A stretch of 6,926 nt of DNA from an uncultured Collinsella sp. (GTDB lineage: Bacteria > Actinomycetota > Coriobacteriia > Coriobacteriales > Coriobacteriaceae): NCBI GenBank assembly GCA_900752345.1, contig CAADVA010000159.1:1-6926 (forward strand). The letters run 5' to 3'. This document shows positions 1 through 6,096 of the stretch, piece after piece (position 1 is the stretch's first letter; each line of letters starts with the position of its first letter). Position numbers and translations under genes: made by a program. Under the pieces are notes generated by a model. It saw only the letters and a program-made list of their open reading frames with translations, had not been told where the DNA came from and did not search any database.

Positions 1-20
1 CCCCCCCCCCCCCGCCCCCC
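1..20. other. Poly-C tract at the contig edge, probable sequencing or assembly artefact
   Basis: Nineteen of the first 20 bases are C, with one G at position 14. Read in the rplE frame, this gives a run of prolines with one alanine where L5 family members carry a conserved segment ending in Gly-Gln-Lys/Arg-Pro. Normal L5 coding sequence resumes at position 21 (AG, then CCG ATG ATC). The tract is therefore unlikely to be genomic. A poly-G read tail seen on its reverse complement is one plausible source. Confidence 0.8.
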
Positions 21-370
21 AGCCGATGATCACCCGTGCCCGCAAGTCCATCGCTACCTTCCGCCTGCGCGCTGGTATGCCGATCGGCTGCAAGGTTACC
101 CTGCGTGGCGACCGTATGTGGGAGTTCTTCGATCGTCTGACCTCCGTCGCGATCCCCCGTATCCGCGACTTCCGCGGCATCTCCGCCAAGAGCTTTGACG
201 GCCGTGGTAACTTCTCCATGGGCGTCACCGAGCAGCTCATCTTCCCCGAGATCGACTTCGACTCCGTCGATCACCAGCGTGGTATGGACATCACTTTCGT
301 GACTACCGCCAACACCGATGAGGAGGCCAAGGCCCTTCTGGACGCCTTCGGTTTCCCGTTCAAGAAATAG
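21..370 (+). CDS. rplE: Large ribosomal subunit protein L5 (uL5), 5'-truncated
   Basis: This is the C-terminal two thirds of L5, which binds 5S rRNA in the central protuberance of the 50S subunit and contacts P-site tRNA and S13. About 115 residues remain of a family length near 180. The visible part starts at the conserved PMITRARKSIATFRLR stretch and continues through GMPIGCKVTLRG and the C-terminal RDFRGIS, FDGRGNFSMGV and EQLIFPEI blocks. The ATG at 26 is an internal methionine, not the start, because about one third of the protein should lie upstream. The frame is set by codon 23-25 (Pro). Base 20 is C where AAG (Lys) would be expected, so the artefact probably reaches base 20. The stop is TAG at 368-370. 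In other bacteria rplN and rplX lie upstream, outside this window. Confidence 0.96.
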
Positions 371-424
371 GTTCACCTGCCCTATAAGCGCCGTTCCCAC
401 AAGGGGGCGGCGCTTGGGGCGAAC
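371..424 (+). promoter_or_regulatory. Extended RNA hairpin between rplE and rpsN
   Basis: The structure starts at the first base after the rplE stop. Outer helix 371-374 pairs with 421-424 (GTTC/GAAC). After a four-base bulge (375-378), 379-383 pairs with 416-420. After a two-base bulge (384-385), a 13-bp helix 386-398 pairs with 403-415 around the loop ACAA. Eight of those 13 pairs are a perfect AAGCGCCG/CGGCGCTT repeat; two are U-G wobbles. No U run follows, so it is not a typical intrinsic terminator. The rpsN ribosome binding site lies 13 bases downstream. Its role could be mRNA processing, stability or regulation; the pairing is seen, the role is inferred. Confidence 0.6.
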
Positions 425-449
425 AATACTCTATGTGAGGAGGATATAA

Positions 450-635
450 GTGGCTAAGACATCGATGATCGTCAAGTGCAATCGCAAGCAGAAGTTCTCT
501 ACTCGTGAGTACACGCGCTGCCAGCGCTGCGGCCGTCCGCACTCTGTGTACCGCAAGTTCGGCCTGTGCCGTGTCTGCTTCCGTGAGCTTGCACTCAAGG
601 GCGAGCTTCCCGGCGTTAAGAAGGCCAGCTGGTAA
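450..635 (+). CDS. rpsN: Small ribosomal subunit protein S14, zinc-binding type Z (uS14)
   Basis: S14 sits in the head of the 30S subunit and is a late assembly protein. This is the short 61-residue type Z form; the zinc-free form is about 90-100 residues. The zinc ribbon is C24-x2-C27 and C40-x2-C43, within TRCQRCGRPHSVYRKFGLCR. The C-terminal LPGVKKASW is the family ending. The start is GTG at 450, chosen because it gives the normal MAKTSM N-terminus and follows a strong GAGGAGG (437-443) by six bases. Gaps of 79 and 119 bases flank the gene, each with a hairpin. Many bacteria with a C+ S14 also carry a zinc-independent paralogue elsewhere, repressed by Zur; none is visible here. Confidence 0.98.
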   Translation: MAKTSMIVKCNRKQKFSTREYTRCQRCGRPHSVYRKFGLCRVCFRELALKGELPGVKKASW

Positions 636-690
636 GTCACTACCAGCGTTTCAAGCATCAGTTTGGAACAGGGAAAACGCGCTAAATAGG

Positions 691-713
691 CTTTGCCGTT
701 AAGGGCGGCGAAG
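691..713 (+). promoter_or_regulatory. Hairpin in the rpsN-rpsH gap
   Basis: The 119-base gap between rpsN and rpsH has no credible ORF. It holds an 8-bp stem, CTTTGCCG (691-698) with CGGCGAAG (706-713), containing one T-G wobble and a seven-base loop (699-705). A smaller GTTC/GAAC stem (728-731 with 737-740) lies directly before the rpsH ribosome binding site. No T run follows the larger hairpin, so termination is not supported. I did not find a convincing promoter in the gap. Confidence 0.4.
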
Positions 714-754
714 AACCAAGAGCACGTGTTCATCAAGAACGAAGGAGAATCTGT

Positions 755-1153
755 ATGAACCTTACAGACCCGATCGCAGATATGCTTACGCGCATCCGTA
801 ACGCTAACTCTGTGAACAAGGCCACGGTCTCCATGCCGAGCAGCAAGAAGCTCGTCGAGATCGCTCGTGTTCTGCACGAGGAGGGCTACATCGAGGGCTA
901 CGATGTCGAGGACACCGTTCCCCAGAAGACTCTGCACATCACGCTTAAGTATGGTCCCAAGAAGGCTAAGGTCATCAACGGCATCCGCCGCATTTCCAAG
1001 CCGGGCCTGCGTAAGTACACCGGCGTTGCCGACATGCCCCGCGTCCGTGGTGGCCTTGGTACCGCCATTATTTCCACCAGCCATTGCGTCATGACCGACC
1101 GCGATGCTCGCAAGCACAACGTCGGCGGCGAGATCATCGCTTACGTCTGGTAA
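755..1153 (+). CDS. rpsH: Small ribosomal subunit protein S8 (uS8)
   Basis: S8 is a primary 16S rRNA-binding protein of the 30S platform, acting on helix 21 in the central domain. In E. coli it is also the spc operon translational repressor. The 132-residue length is normal. The N-terminus MNLTDPIADMLTRIRNAN (residues 1-18) and the C-terminal rRNA-binding part, with PRVRGGLGTAIISTS (95-109) and VGGEIIAYVW (123-132), are clear family blocks. The ATG follows AAGGAGA (742-748). One oddity: the conserved STS-x-G turn reads S107-T108-S109-H110-C111, with cysteine (TGC, 1085-1087) where the family signature has glycine. An E. coli-type S8 repressor site near the rplE start would lie outside this window, so autoregulation cannot be judged. 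Confidence 0.98.
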   Translation: MNLTDPIADMLTRIRNANSVNKATVSMPSSKKLVEIARVLHEEGYIEGYDVEDTVPQKTLHITLKYGPKKAKVINGIRRISKPGLRKYTGVADMPRVRGGLGTAIISTSHCVMTDRDARKHNVGGEIIAYVW

Positions 1154-1186
1154 TTCGCTCGGTAGGTAGAAGGAAAGGAGATCACC

Positions 1187-1723
1187 GTGTCTCGTATCGG
1201 TAATAAGCCTGTCCAGATTCCCGCCGGAGTCGAAGTGGCAGTCAACGGCAACAACGTTGTCGTCAAGGGCCCCAAGGGCCAGCTCGAGCTCGATGTTTTT
1301 GAGAAGCTCACCATCAACGTCGAGGACAACGTCCTCACCGTTTCCCGTCCCGACGACGAGCGTGAGACCCGTGCCCGCCACGGCCTCACCCGCGCCCTCA
1401 TCCACAACATGGTTGTTGGCGTTTCCGAGGGCTTCGAGAAGAAGCTCGAGCTCGCCGGCGTCGGCTACCGCGTGCAGCAGAAGGGCAAGAACCTCGAGTT
1501 CTCCCTGGGCTTCTCGCACCCCGTGATCGTCGAGGCTCCCGAGGGCATCACCTTCGAGGTTCCCGACAACACCCACGTGAACGTCAAGGGTATCAACAAG
1601 CAGCAGGTCGGTCAGATCGCCGCTGAGATCCGCGGCCATCGTCCTCCCGAGCCTTACAAGGGCAAGGGTATCCACTATGTTGGCGAGCACATCCGCCGCA
1701 AGCTGGGTAAGGCCGCCAAGTAG
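1187..1723 (+). CDS. rplF: Large ribosomal subunit protein L6 (uL6)
   Basis: L6 binds 23S rRNA near the sarcin-ricin loop and the GTPase-associated region of the 50S subunit. Its 178 residues match the family length, with two tandem L6 folds. MSRIGNKPVQIP opens the protein, GPKGQLE lies at residues 28-34, and the second domain contains LAGVGYRVQQKGK (89-101). The family signature PEPYKGKGI is at 154-162, followed by HYVGEHIRRKLGK. The start is GTG at 1187, preceded by AAAGGAG (1174-1180) with six-base spacing; it gives the canonical N-terminus. It follows rpsH after 33 bases. The gene is intact. Confidence 0.98.
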   Translation: MSRIGNKPVQIPAGVEVAVNGNNVVVKGPKGQLELDVFEKLTINVEDNVLTVSRPDDERETRARHGLTRALIHNMVVGVSEGFEKKLELAGVGYRVQQKGKNLEFSLGFSHPVIVEAPEGITFEVPDNTHVNVKGINKQQVGQIAAEIRGHRPPEPYKGKGIHYVGEHIRRKLGKAAK

Positions 1724-1748
1724 TCGTAACCGACTCACTCGCATAAGA

Positions 1749-1770
1749 CCAGCACCCCGTTAGGTGCTGG
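1749..1770 (+). promoter_or_regulatory. Perfect 8-bp hairpin in the rplF-rplR gap
   Basis: CCAGCACC (1749-1756) pairs perfectly with GGTGCTGG (1763-1770) around a six-base loop. A run of five T occurs at 1782-1786, but 11 bases separate it from the stem, and AGGAG of the rplR ribosome binding site follows at once (1787-1791). That spacing is wrong for a standard intrinsic terminator. An mRNA-stabilising or processing element, or weak attenuation, fits better. The stem is seen directly; the role is inferred. Confidence 0.5.
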
Positions 1771-1798
1771 CAAGATCAACCTTTTTAGGAGTTTACGT

Positions 1799-2167
1799 AT
1801 GAACAAGCATAAGGCGAAGCTGGAAGGCCTCAAGCGTCGTCAGCGTCGTGTTCGCGGCAAGGTCTCGGGTACCGCCGAGCGTCCGCGTCTTCGCGTGACC
1901 CGTACCAACGCCAACATCTATGCCCAGATCATCGACGACAGCAAGGGCTCCAGCCTGACGCTCGTCTCCGCCTCGACCCTCGAGGCCGAGTTCAAGGGCA
2001 CCCACACCTCGAACAAGGAGGCTGCGGAGAAGGTCGGTCAGCTCGTTGGCAAGCGTGCCATCGAGGCCGGCATCACCAAGGTCGCTTTCGATCGTGGTGG
2101 CCGTATCTACCATGGCCGCGTCAAGGCCCTCGCCGACGGTGCTCGTGCCGCCGGTCTCGAGTTCTAG
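1799..2167 (+). CDS. rplR: Large ribosomal subunit protein L18 (uL18)
   Basis: L18 binds 5S rRNA together with L5 and helps attach it to the central protuberance of the 50S subunit. The protein has 122 residues, a normal length. It has the expected basic N-terminus (LKRRQRRVRGKVSGTAERPR, residues 11-30), the LRVTRTNANIYAQIIDD core and the C-terminal block FDRGGRIYHGRVKALADGAR (97-116) ending AAGLEF. The ATG at 1799 follows AGGAG (1787-1791) with seven-base spacing. The stop codon TAG (2165-2167) is part of the TAGGAGG that serves rpsE, so termination here and initiation of rpsE are likely coupled. Confidence 0.98.
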   Translation: MNKHKAKLEGLKRRQRRVRGKVSGTAERPRLRVTRTNANIYAQIIDDSKGSSLTLVSASTLEAEFKGTHTSNKEAAEKVGQLVGKRAIEAGITKVAFDRGGRIYHGRVKALADGARAAGLEF

Positions 2168-2181
2168 GAGGTATGTAGCAC

Positions 2182-2706
2182 ATGGCTCGTAATCAGAAGC
2201 AGCAGCGCGAGGCCTCCGAGTTCGAGGAGCGCGTCGTTTACATCAACCGCGTGTCGAAGACCGTCAAGGGTGGTCGTCGCATGAGCCTCGTCGCTCTCGT
2301 CGTCGTTGGCGACGGCAAGGGCAACGTTGGCGTTGGCATGGGCAAGTCCGCTGAGGTGCCCATGGCCATCTCCAAGGCGTCTCTCGATGCCAAGAAGAAC
2401 ATGTTCCACGTGCCGGTGACCGAGCAGGGCACCATTCCGCACGAGGTTCTCGGCCACTTTGGTGCCGGCCGCATCATCATCAAGCCCGCTGTCGAGGGTA
2501 CCGGCGTTATCGCCGGCGGCGCTGTGCGTCCCCTCTTCGAGCTTGCTGGCATCAAGAACGTCCTGTCCAAGTCCCTCGGTACCGACAACGGCCTCAACAT
2601 CATCAAGGCTGCCGTCGAGGGCCTCAAGGAGCTCTCCAGCCCTGAGGACGTCGCGGCTCGCCGTGGCCTGACGGTCTCCGAGATGTTCGTCGGTAAGGAG
2701 AACTAA
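2182..2706 (+). CDS. rpsE: Small ribosomal subunit protein S5 (uS5)
   Basis: S5 lies on the 30S solvent side near the mRNA entry site and influences decoding accuracy; its N-terminal loop is the classic site of spectinomycin-resistance changes. The protein has 174 residues. The double-stranded RNA-binding-like N-terminal domain includes VSKTVKGGRRMSLVALVVVG (24-43), followed by DGKGNVGVGMGKSAEVPMAI (44-63). The C-terminal domain carries AGGAVRPLFELAGIKNVLSK (111-130) and the SLGTDNGLN stretch. The resistance-associated loop looks ordinary, with no deletion visible. The AGGAGG at 2166-2171 overlaps the rplR stop and lies 10 bases before the ATG. The next gene starts two bases after this stop. 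Confidence 0.98.
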   Translation: MARNQKQQREASEFEERVVYINRVSKTVKGGRRMSLVALVVVGDGKGNVGVGMGKSAEVPMAISKASLDAKKNMFHVPVTEQGTIPHEVLGHFGAGRIIIKPAVEGTGVIAGGAVRPLFELAGIKNVLSKSLGTDNGLNIIKAAVEGLKELSSPEDVAARRGLTVSEMFVGKEN

Positions 2707-2708
2707 GC

Positions 2709-2891
2709 ATGGCTGACACCATCAAGATCAAGCAGGTCCGCAGCACCAACGGTTGCAAGCAGGACCAGGTCCGTACTGTCCGTGCCCTCGGTCTCCACAG
2801 GATCCGCGAGGTTCGCGAGATTGCTGACAACGAGTCCGTCCGCGGCATGATCTTCAAGGTCAAGCACCTTGTCGAGATTGTAGAGGAGTAG
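2709..2891 (+). CDS. rpmD: Large ribosomal subunit protein L30 (uL30)
   Basis: L30 is a small 23S rRNA-binding protein of the 50S subunit. The 60-residue length is the normal bacterial size. It shows the family pattern: a first strand with KIKQVRSTNGCKQDQ, then VRTVRALGLHRIREVREIAD with the conserved LGL-H/R-R motif, then a closing strand VRGMIFKVKHLVEIVEE. The ATG at 2709 is two bases after the rpsE stop, and its ribosome binding site AAGGAG (2695-2700) lies inside the rpsE coding end, so translation is probably coupled. The gene is absent in some bacterial lineages but present and intact here. Confidence 0.97.
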   Translation: MADTIKIKQVRSTNGCKQDQVRTVRALGLHRIREVREIADNESVRGMIFKVKHLVEIVEE

Positions 2892-2894
2892 CAA

Positions 2895-3344
2895 ATGCAG
2901 CTTCACGATCTTACTCCCGCGCCCGGTTCCACCAAGAACCGCAAGCGCGTCGGCCGTGGCAATTCTTCGGGTCACGGCACCACTTCTGGCCGCGGTCAGA
3001 AGGGCCAGGGTTCCCGCTCTGGCGGCACCAAGGGTGCCGGCTTCGAGGGTGGCCAGACTCCGCTGGCTATGCGCCTGCCCAAGCTTCCGGGCTTCCGCAA
3101 CCCCCGTCGTATCGAGTACACCGCCGTTAACGTTGAGCGCCTCGAGCGCAAGTTCGAGGACGGCGCTGTGATCGACGGTGCCGCTCTTAAGGCCGCTCGC
3201 ATCACCAAGAGCGAGTTCGAGCCCGTCAAGGTGCTCGGCAATGGTGAGCTCACCAAGAAGTTCACGGTCAAGGTCGACAAGGTCAGCGCTTCTGCGCAGG
3301 CCAAGATCGAGGCCGCCGGCGGAAAGGTCGAGCTGCCGTGCTAA
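2895..3344 (+). CDS. rplO: Large ribosomal subunit protein L15 (uL15)
   Basis: L15 is a 50S assembly protein with a long basic extension that threads into 23S rRNA. It has 149 residues. The N-terminal third is the typical glycine/arginine-rich extension, with KNRKRVGRGNSSGHGTTSGR (14-33), GQKGQGSRSGG and FEGGQTPLAMRLPKLPGF (50-67). The C-terminal globular domain carries the family signature from VKVLGNGELTKKFTVKVD (111-128) to the closing AAGGKVEL. The ATG follows GAGGAG (2883-2888), which overlaps the rpmD end. The last codons overlap the secY start by seven bases. The final residue is Cys149, just after the usual KVEL ending. Confidence 0.98.
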   Translation: MQLHDLTPAPGSTKNRKRVGRGNSSGHGTTSGRGQKGQGSRSGGTKGAGFEGGQTPLAMRLPKLPGFRNPRRIEYTAVNVERLERKFEDGAVIDGAALKAARITKSEFEPVKVLGNGELTKKFTVKVDKVSASAQAKIEAAGGKVELPC

Positions 3345-4624
3345 ATGGTCTTAAGAATGCTTTCCGCATCAAAGAATTGCGCGAAAAGATTCTTTTTACC
3401 ATAGCTATGCTCGTCGTGTACCGCATTGGTGCGCACGTTCCTGTGCCCGGCATTCCCTTCCAGGGGATGCTGGGCCTTTTCTCGACCGATAACAATTCGG
3501 TCGCCGCAGGTGCTATGGCCCTCCTGAATCTTTTCTCTGGCGGCGCGTTGAGCTATGTGTCGGTGTTTTCGCTGGGCATCATGCCTTACATCACCAGCTC
3601 GATCATCCTCCAGATGCTCCAGGCCGTTGTGCCTTCCCTGCATGAGCTTGCCCGCGAGGGCGAGGTCGGTCAGACCAAGATCACGCAGTATTCGCGTTAC
3701 CTCACCCTGGCTCTGGCAATCCTCAACTCCGTGGGTTACCTCTTCCTCTTTAAGAGCTTCGGCATCAGCTTTAATGGCGCCGGCGCTCCCGAGATCATCT
3801 TTGACCTCATGATCGTTGGCACGCTCACTGCGGGCGCCATGCTGATCATGTGGATTGGTGAGCTCATCACCCAGCGCGGTATCGGCAATGGCATGTCGCT
3901 GATCATCTTTGCGAACATCATGGCTGGCCTGCCGCAGGCGATCTTCTCCAGCACCGAGGGCAATGCCGGTGGCATCATCACCATGGTGATCATCTGCGCC
4001 ATTATCCTGCTGGTCATCCCGCTGATCGTTTTCCTTGAGCGCGGCCAGCGCCGCATCCCGGTCTCCTACGCTAAGCGCGTCGTGGGCCGTCGCATGATGG
4101 GTGGCCAGACCACCTACCTGCCCATCAAGGTCAACACCGCGGGCGTCGTGCCGATCATCTTCGCTTCGGCGCTGCTGTACTTCCCGGCCCAGATTGCCGT
4201 GTTCTTCCCCGGCATCGGGTGGATTCAGGCAGTTGCCTCTGCGCTTTCGACCGGTTGGCTCAACTGGGTGCTTAACGTTGTCCTCATCGTGTTCTTCGCG
4301 TACTTCTACACCTCCATGGTGTTCAACCCCGATGACACGGCCGACAACCTTAAGAAGCAGGGCGGCTTTATTCCGGGCGTCCGTCCGGGTAGGGCTACCG
4401 CGGCCTACATCAAGAACGCGCTCAACAAGATCACGCTTCCCAGCGCTGTCTTTTTGGCGCTCATCGCCATCGTGCCTTCGATCATCTTCTCCTTCACGGG
4501 TAACCATCTGATCCAGGCATTTGGCGGCACTTCCATCCTCATCATGGTCGGCGTCGTGCTCGACACGGTCGATAAGCTCGAAGGCCAGATCAAGATGTAT
4601 GATTACGATGGATTCTTTAAATAG
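3338..4624 (+). CDS. secY: Protein translocase channel subunit SecY
   Basis: SecY is the membrane pore of the SecYEG translocon and passes unfolded proteins across or into the cytoplasmic membrane with SecA or the ribosome. The 428-residue protein has ten predicted membrane segments, roughly at 18-36, 62-94 (with the plug region before it), 118-139, 152-174, 184-205, 213-233, 266-288, 306-328, 367-388 and 394-413. Signature 1 is SLGIMPYITSSIILQ (78-92); signature 2 is GELITQRGIGNGMSLIIFAN (174-193). The C5 loop GFIPGVRPGRATAAYI (343-358) is where SecA and the ribosome bind. The start is GTG at 3338, overlapping the rplO stop. It gives the usual MLNGLKNAFRIKELR N-terminus, and a GGAAAGG lies at 3321-3327. 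No in-frame ATG competes. Confidence 0.97.
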   Translation: MLNGLKNAFRIKELREKILFTIAMLVVYRIGAHVPVPGIPFQGMLGLFSTDNNSVAAGAMALLNLFSGGALSYVSVFSLGIMPYITSSIILQMLQAVVPSLHELAREGEVGQTKITQYSRYLTLALAILNSVGYLFLFKSFGISFNGAGAPEIIFDLMIVGTLTAGAMLIMWIGELITQRGIGNGMSLIIFANIMAGLPQAIFSSTEGNAGGIITMVIICAIILLVIPLIVFLERGQRRIPVSYAKRVVGRRMMGGQTTYLPIKVNTAGVVPIIFASALLYFPAQIAVFFPGIGWIQAVASALSTGWLNWVLNVVLIVFFAYFYTSMVFNPDDTADNLKKQGGFIPGVRPGRATAAYIKNALNKITLPSAVFLALIAIVPSIIFSFTGNHLIQAFGGTSILIMVGVVLDTVDKLEGQIKMYDYDGFFK

Positions 4625-4642
4625 GCTAGAGGAGGATTGCTC

Positions 4643-5269
4643 ATGAACCTCGTATTGCTCGGAGCTCCGGGTGCCGGTAAGGGCACCGTCGCACAGGAGC
4701 TCGTCGCCGAGTTTGGCGTCGCTCACATTTCTACGGGCGACCTGCTGCGTGCTGCCGTCAAGGGTGGCACCGAGCTTGGTATTCAGGCTAAGAAGTACAT
4801 GGACGCTGGCGAGCTCGTTCCCGACCAGCTCGTGATCGACCTTGTCAAGGAGCGCCTTGCCGCCGATGACGCCCAGCAGGGCTTCATCCTCGATGGCTTC
4901 CCGCGCAACACCGCCCAGGCTGTGACGCTCGATTCCGAGCTCTCCGCCATGGGTCGCGAGATCGACTGCGCCCTTCTGGTCGATGTGGCCCCCGAGGTCA
5001 TCATCGATCGTCTGTCTTCGCGTCGCACCTGCCGCGCCTGCGGTTACACCGGCACCGCCGCCGATGCCACCTGCCCCAAGTGCGGCGGCGAGATGTATCA
5101 GCGCGACGACGACAAGCCCGAGACCATCAAGAACCGTCTCGACGTCTACGAGAAGTCCACGAGCCCGCTCGTCGACTACTATCGTGGCCAGGGTCTGCTC
5201 AAGTCGGTCAACGGTGACCAGGCTCGCGAGACCGTGTACGGGGATGTCAAAGAGGCTCTCGGTCTATGA
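4643..5269 (+). CDS. adk: Adenylate kinase with a compact zinc-type LID
   Basis: Adk converts ATP plus AMP to two ADP in the cytoplasm. It has 208 residues. The P-loop GAPGAGKGT is at 7-15, AMP-site residues are T31 and R36, and DGFPRN is at 84-89 with R88. R123, R154 and R165 match catalytic arginines. The LID has four cysteines, C130-x2-C133 and C144-x2-C147, as in zinc-binding Gram-positive enzymes. However, the inter-pair loop is only 10 residues, against 16 in Bacillus, and lacks the usual Tyr-His...Asn-Pro-Pro-Lys segment. The ATG at 4643 is preferred to the TTG at 4637 because GGAGG (4631-4635) is seven bases from the ATG and one base from the TTG. The stop overlaps the map start as ATGA. 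Confidence 0.97.
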   Translation: MNLVLLGAPGAGKGTVAQELVAEFGVAHISTGDLLRAAVKGGTELGIQAKKYMDAGELVPDQLVIDLVKERLAADDAQQGFILDGFPRNTAQAVTLDSELSAMGREIDCALLVDVAPEVIIDRLSSRRTCRACGYTGTAADATCPKCGGEMYQRDDDKPETIKNRLDVYEKSTSPLVDYYRGQGLLKSVNGDQARETVYGDVKEALGL

Positions 5270-6054
5270 TCAAGATTAAGTCTGCAACGCAAATCGAGCA
5301 GATGAAGAAGGCAGGAGCGCTATCTAAGATGGCGCTCCGCCACGTTGGAGCCATGGTTCGCCCCGGCGTGTCGACCTTCGAGCTCGATCAGCTTGCCGAG
5401 CAGATTATCCGCATGCATGGCGGCACCCCTGCCTTTAAGGGTTACGGTGGGTTCCCGGGGACCATTTGCGCATCGATCAACGATGCCGTGGTTCACGGTA
5501 TTCCCAACCCGGACATGATCCTGCGCGATGGCGATATCATCTCCATCGATACGGGAGCCGTTCTCGACGGTTGGGTCGGCGATAACGCCTGGACGTTTTT
5601 CGTCGGCACCCCCACGCCCGAGGCCATGGCCCTTTGCGAGGTTACGCGCGATTGCCTAAAGGCTGCCATCGAGCAGGCTGTTCCCGGTAACCATATCGGG
5701 GACGTTGGCTATGCCGTTCAGTCCCTCGCCGAGTCTCACGGTTACGGCGTGCTTCGCGATTACGTGGGGCATGGTATTGGTCGCGTGATGCACGAGGATC
5801 CCAACGTTCCAAATTATGGAAAGAAGGGGAGAGGTGTTCGCCTTCAGGCTGGTATGGTTATCGCCATCGAGCCGATGGTTACGATGGGTTCCAATCATGT
5901 GAGCACAGGCTCCGATGGTTGGATCGTTACCACCAACGACCACCTGCCCGCCGCGCACTACGAGAACACCGTTGCCATTACCAATGAAGGTCCGGTGATT
6001 CTTACCACGGATGCTCAAGGTGCTTGGTGTTCGCTCCAAGGCGGAGAAATGTAA
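5266..6054 (+). CDS. map: Type I methionine aminopeptidase
   Basis: MetAP removes the initiator methionine from nascent proteins when the second residue is small. The 262-residue protein is the short type Ia form, without an N-terminal extension. All five metal ligands of the pita-bread fold are present: D95, D106, H169, E202 and E233, each two positions before its E. coli counterpart. The substrate-side histidines H77 (VVHGIP) and H176 (MHEDPNVPN) are also present. Motifs GYGGFPGTICASIN (59-72), YVGHGIGR (166-173) and IEPM (201-204) are clear. The ATG overlaps the adk stop (ATGA), and AGAGG (5251-5255) lies 10 bases upstream inside adk, so the two are probably translationally coupled. A 104-base gap follows. 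Confidence 0.98.
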   Translation: MIKIKSATQIEQMKKAGALSKMALRHVGAMVRPGVSTFELDQLAEQIIRMHGGTPAFKGYGGFPGTICASINDAVVHGIPNPDMILRDGDIISIDTGAVLDGWVGDNAWTFFVGTPTPEAMALCEVTRDCLKAAIEQAVPGNHIGDVGYAVQSLAESHGYGVLRDYVGHGIGRVMHEDPNVPNYGKKGRGVRLQAGMVIAIEPMVTMGSNHVSTGSDGWIVTTNDHLPAAHYENTVAITNEGPVILTTDAQGAWCSLQGGEM

Positions 6055-6058
6055 CAAG

Positions 6059-6076
6059 TTCCACTTAGTTGTGGAG
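6059..6076 (+). promoter_or_regulatory. Small hairpin just after map
   Basis: TTCCAC (6059-6064) pairs with GTGGAG (6071-6076), with one T-G wobble, around the loop TTAGTT. It begins four bases after the map stop codon. There is no T run after it, so I cannot call it a terminator. It sits where the spc unit would end if infA has its own promoter, which is the only reason to list it. Confidence 0.3.
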
Positions 6077-6078
6077 CC

Positions 6079-6096
6079 ATTACGAAGATATTACGA
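6079..6096 (+). repeat. Direct repeat ATTACGA spaced by 11 bases, overlapping the putative infA -35
   Basis: ATTACGA occurs at 6079-6085 and again at 6090-6096, a period of 11 bases or about one DNA turn. The second copy overlaps the candidate -35 element. A short inverted repeat, ATGC-GT-GCAT, follows at 6096-6105 in the spacer. Two same-face half-sites at this position would suit a DNA-binding regulator. The repeat is short and could be chance. Confidence 0.35.

Noticed and set aside
26..370. ATG at 26 as a true start of a 114-residue protein
   Set aside because: It is the internal methionine of Pro-Met-Ile-Thr-Arg in L5; the family needs about 65 more N-terminal residues, lost at the contig edge.
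663..688. Promoter-like TTGGAA and TAAATA in the rpsN-rpsH gap
   Set aside because: The spacer is only 14 bases and both elements are imperfect.
431..1744. Long open frame on the minus strand (about 437 codons) opposite rpsN-rpsH-rplF
   Set aside because: It is a shadow of GC-rich codon bias in the sense genes: low-complexity leucine-, aspartate- and glycine-rich sequence, no recognisable motif, and it lies across three certain genes.
4637..4642. TTG at 4637 as the adk start
   Set aside because: Only one base separates it from GGAGG, while the ATG at 4643 has seven-base spacing and gives the canonical MNLVLLGAPG N-terminus.
3341..4726. Long open frame on the minus strand (about 461 codons) opposite secY
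   Set aside because: The translation is highly charged and His/Asp/Arg-rich, as expected from the complement of hydrophobic secY codons. It matches no family I know.
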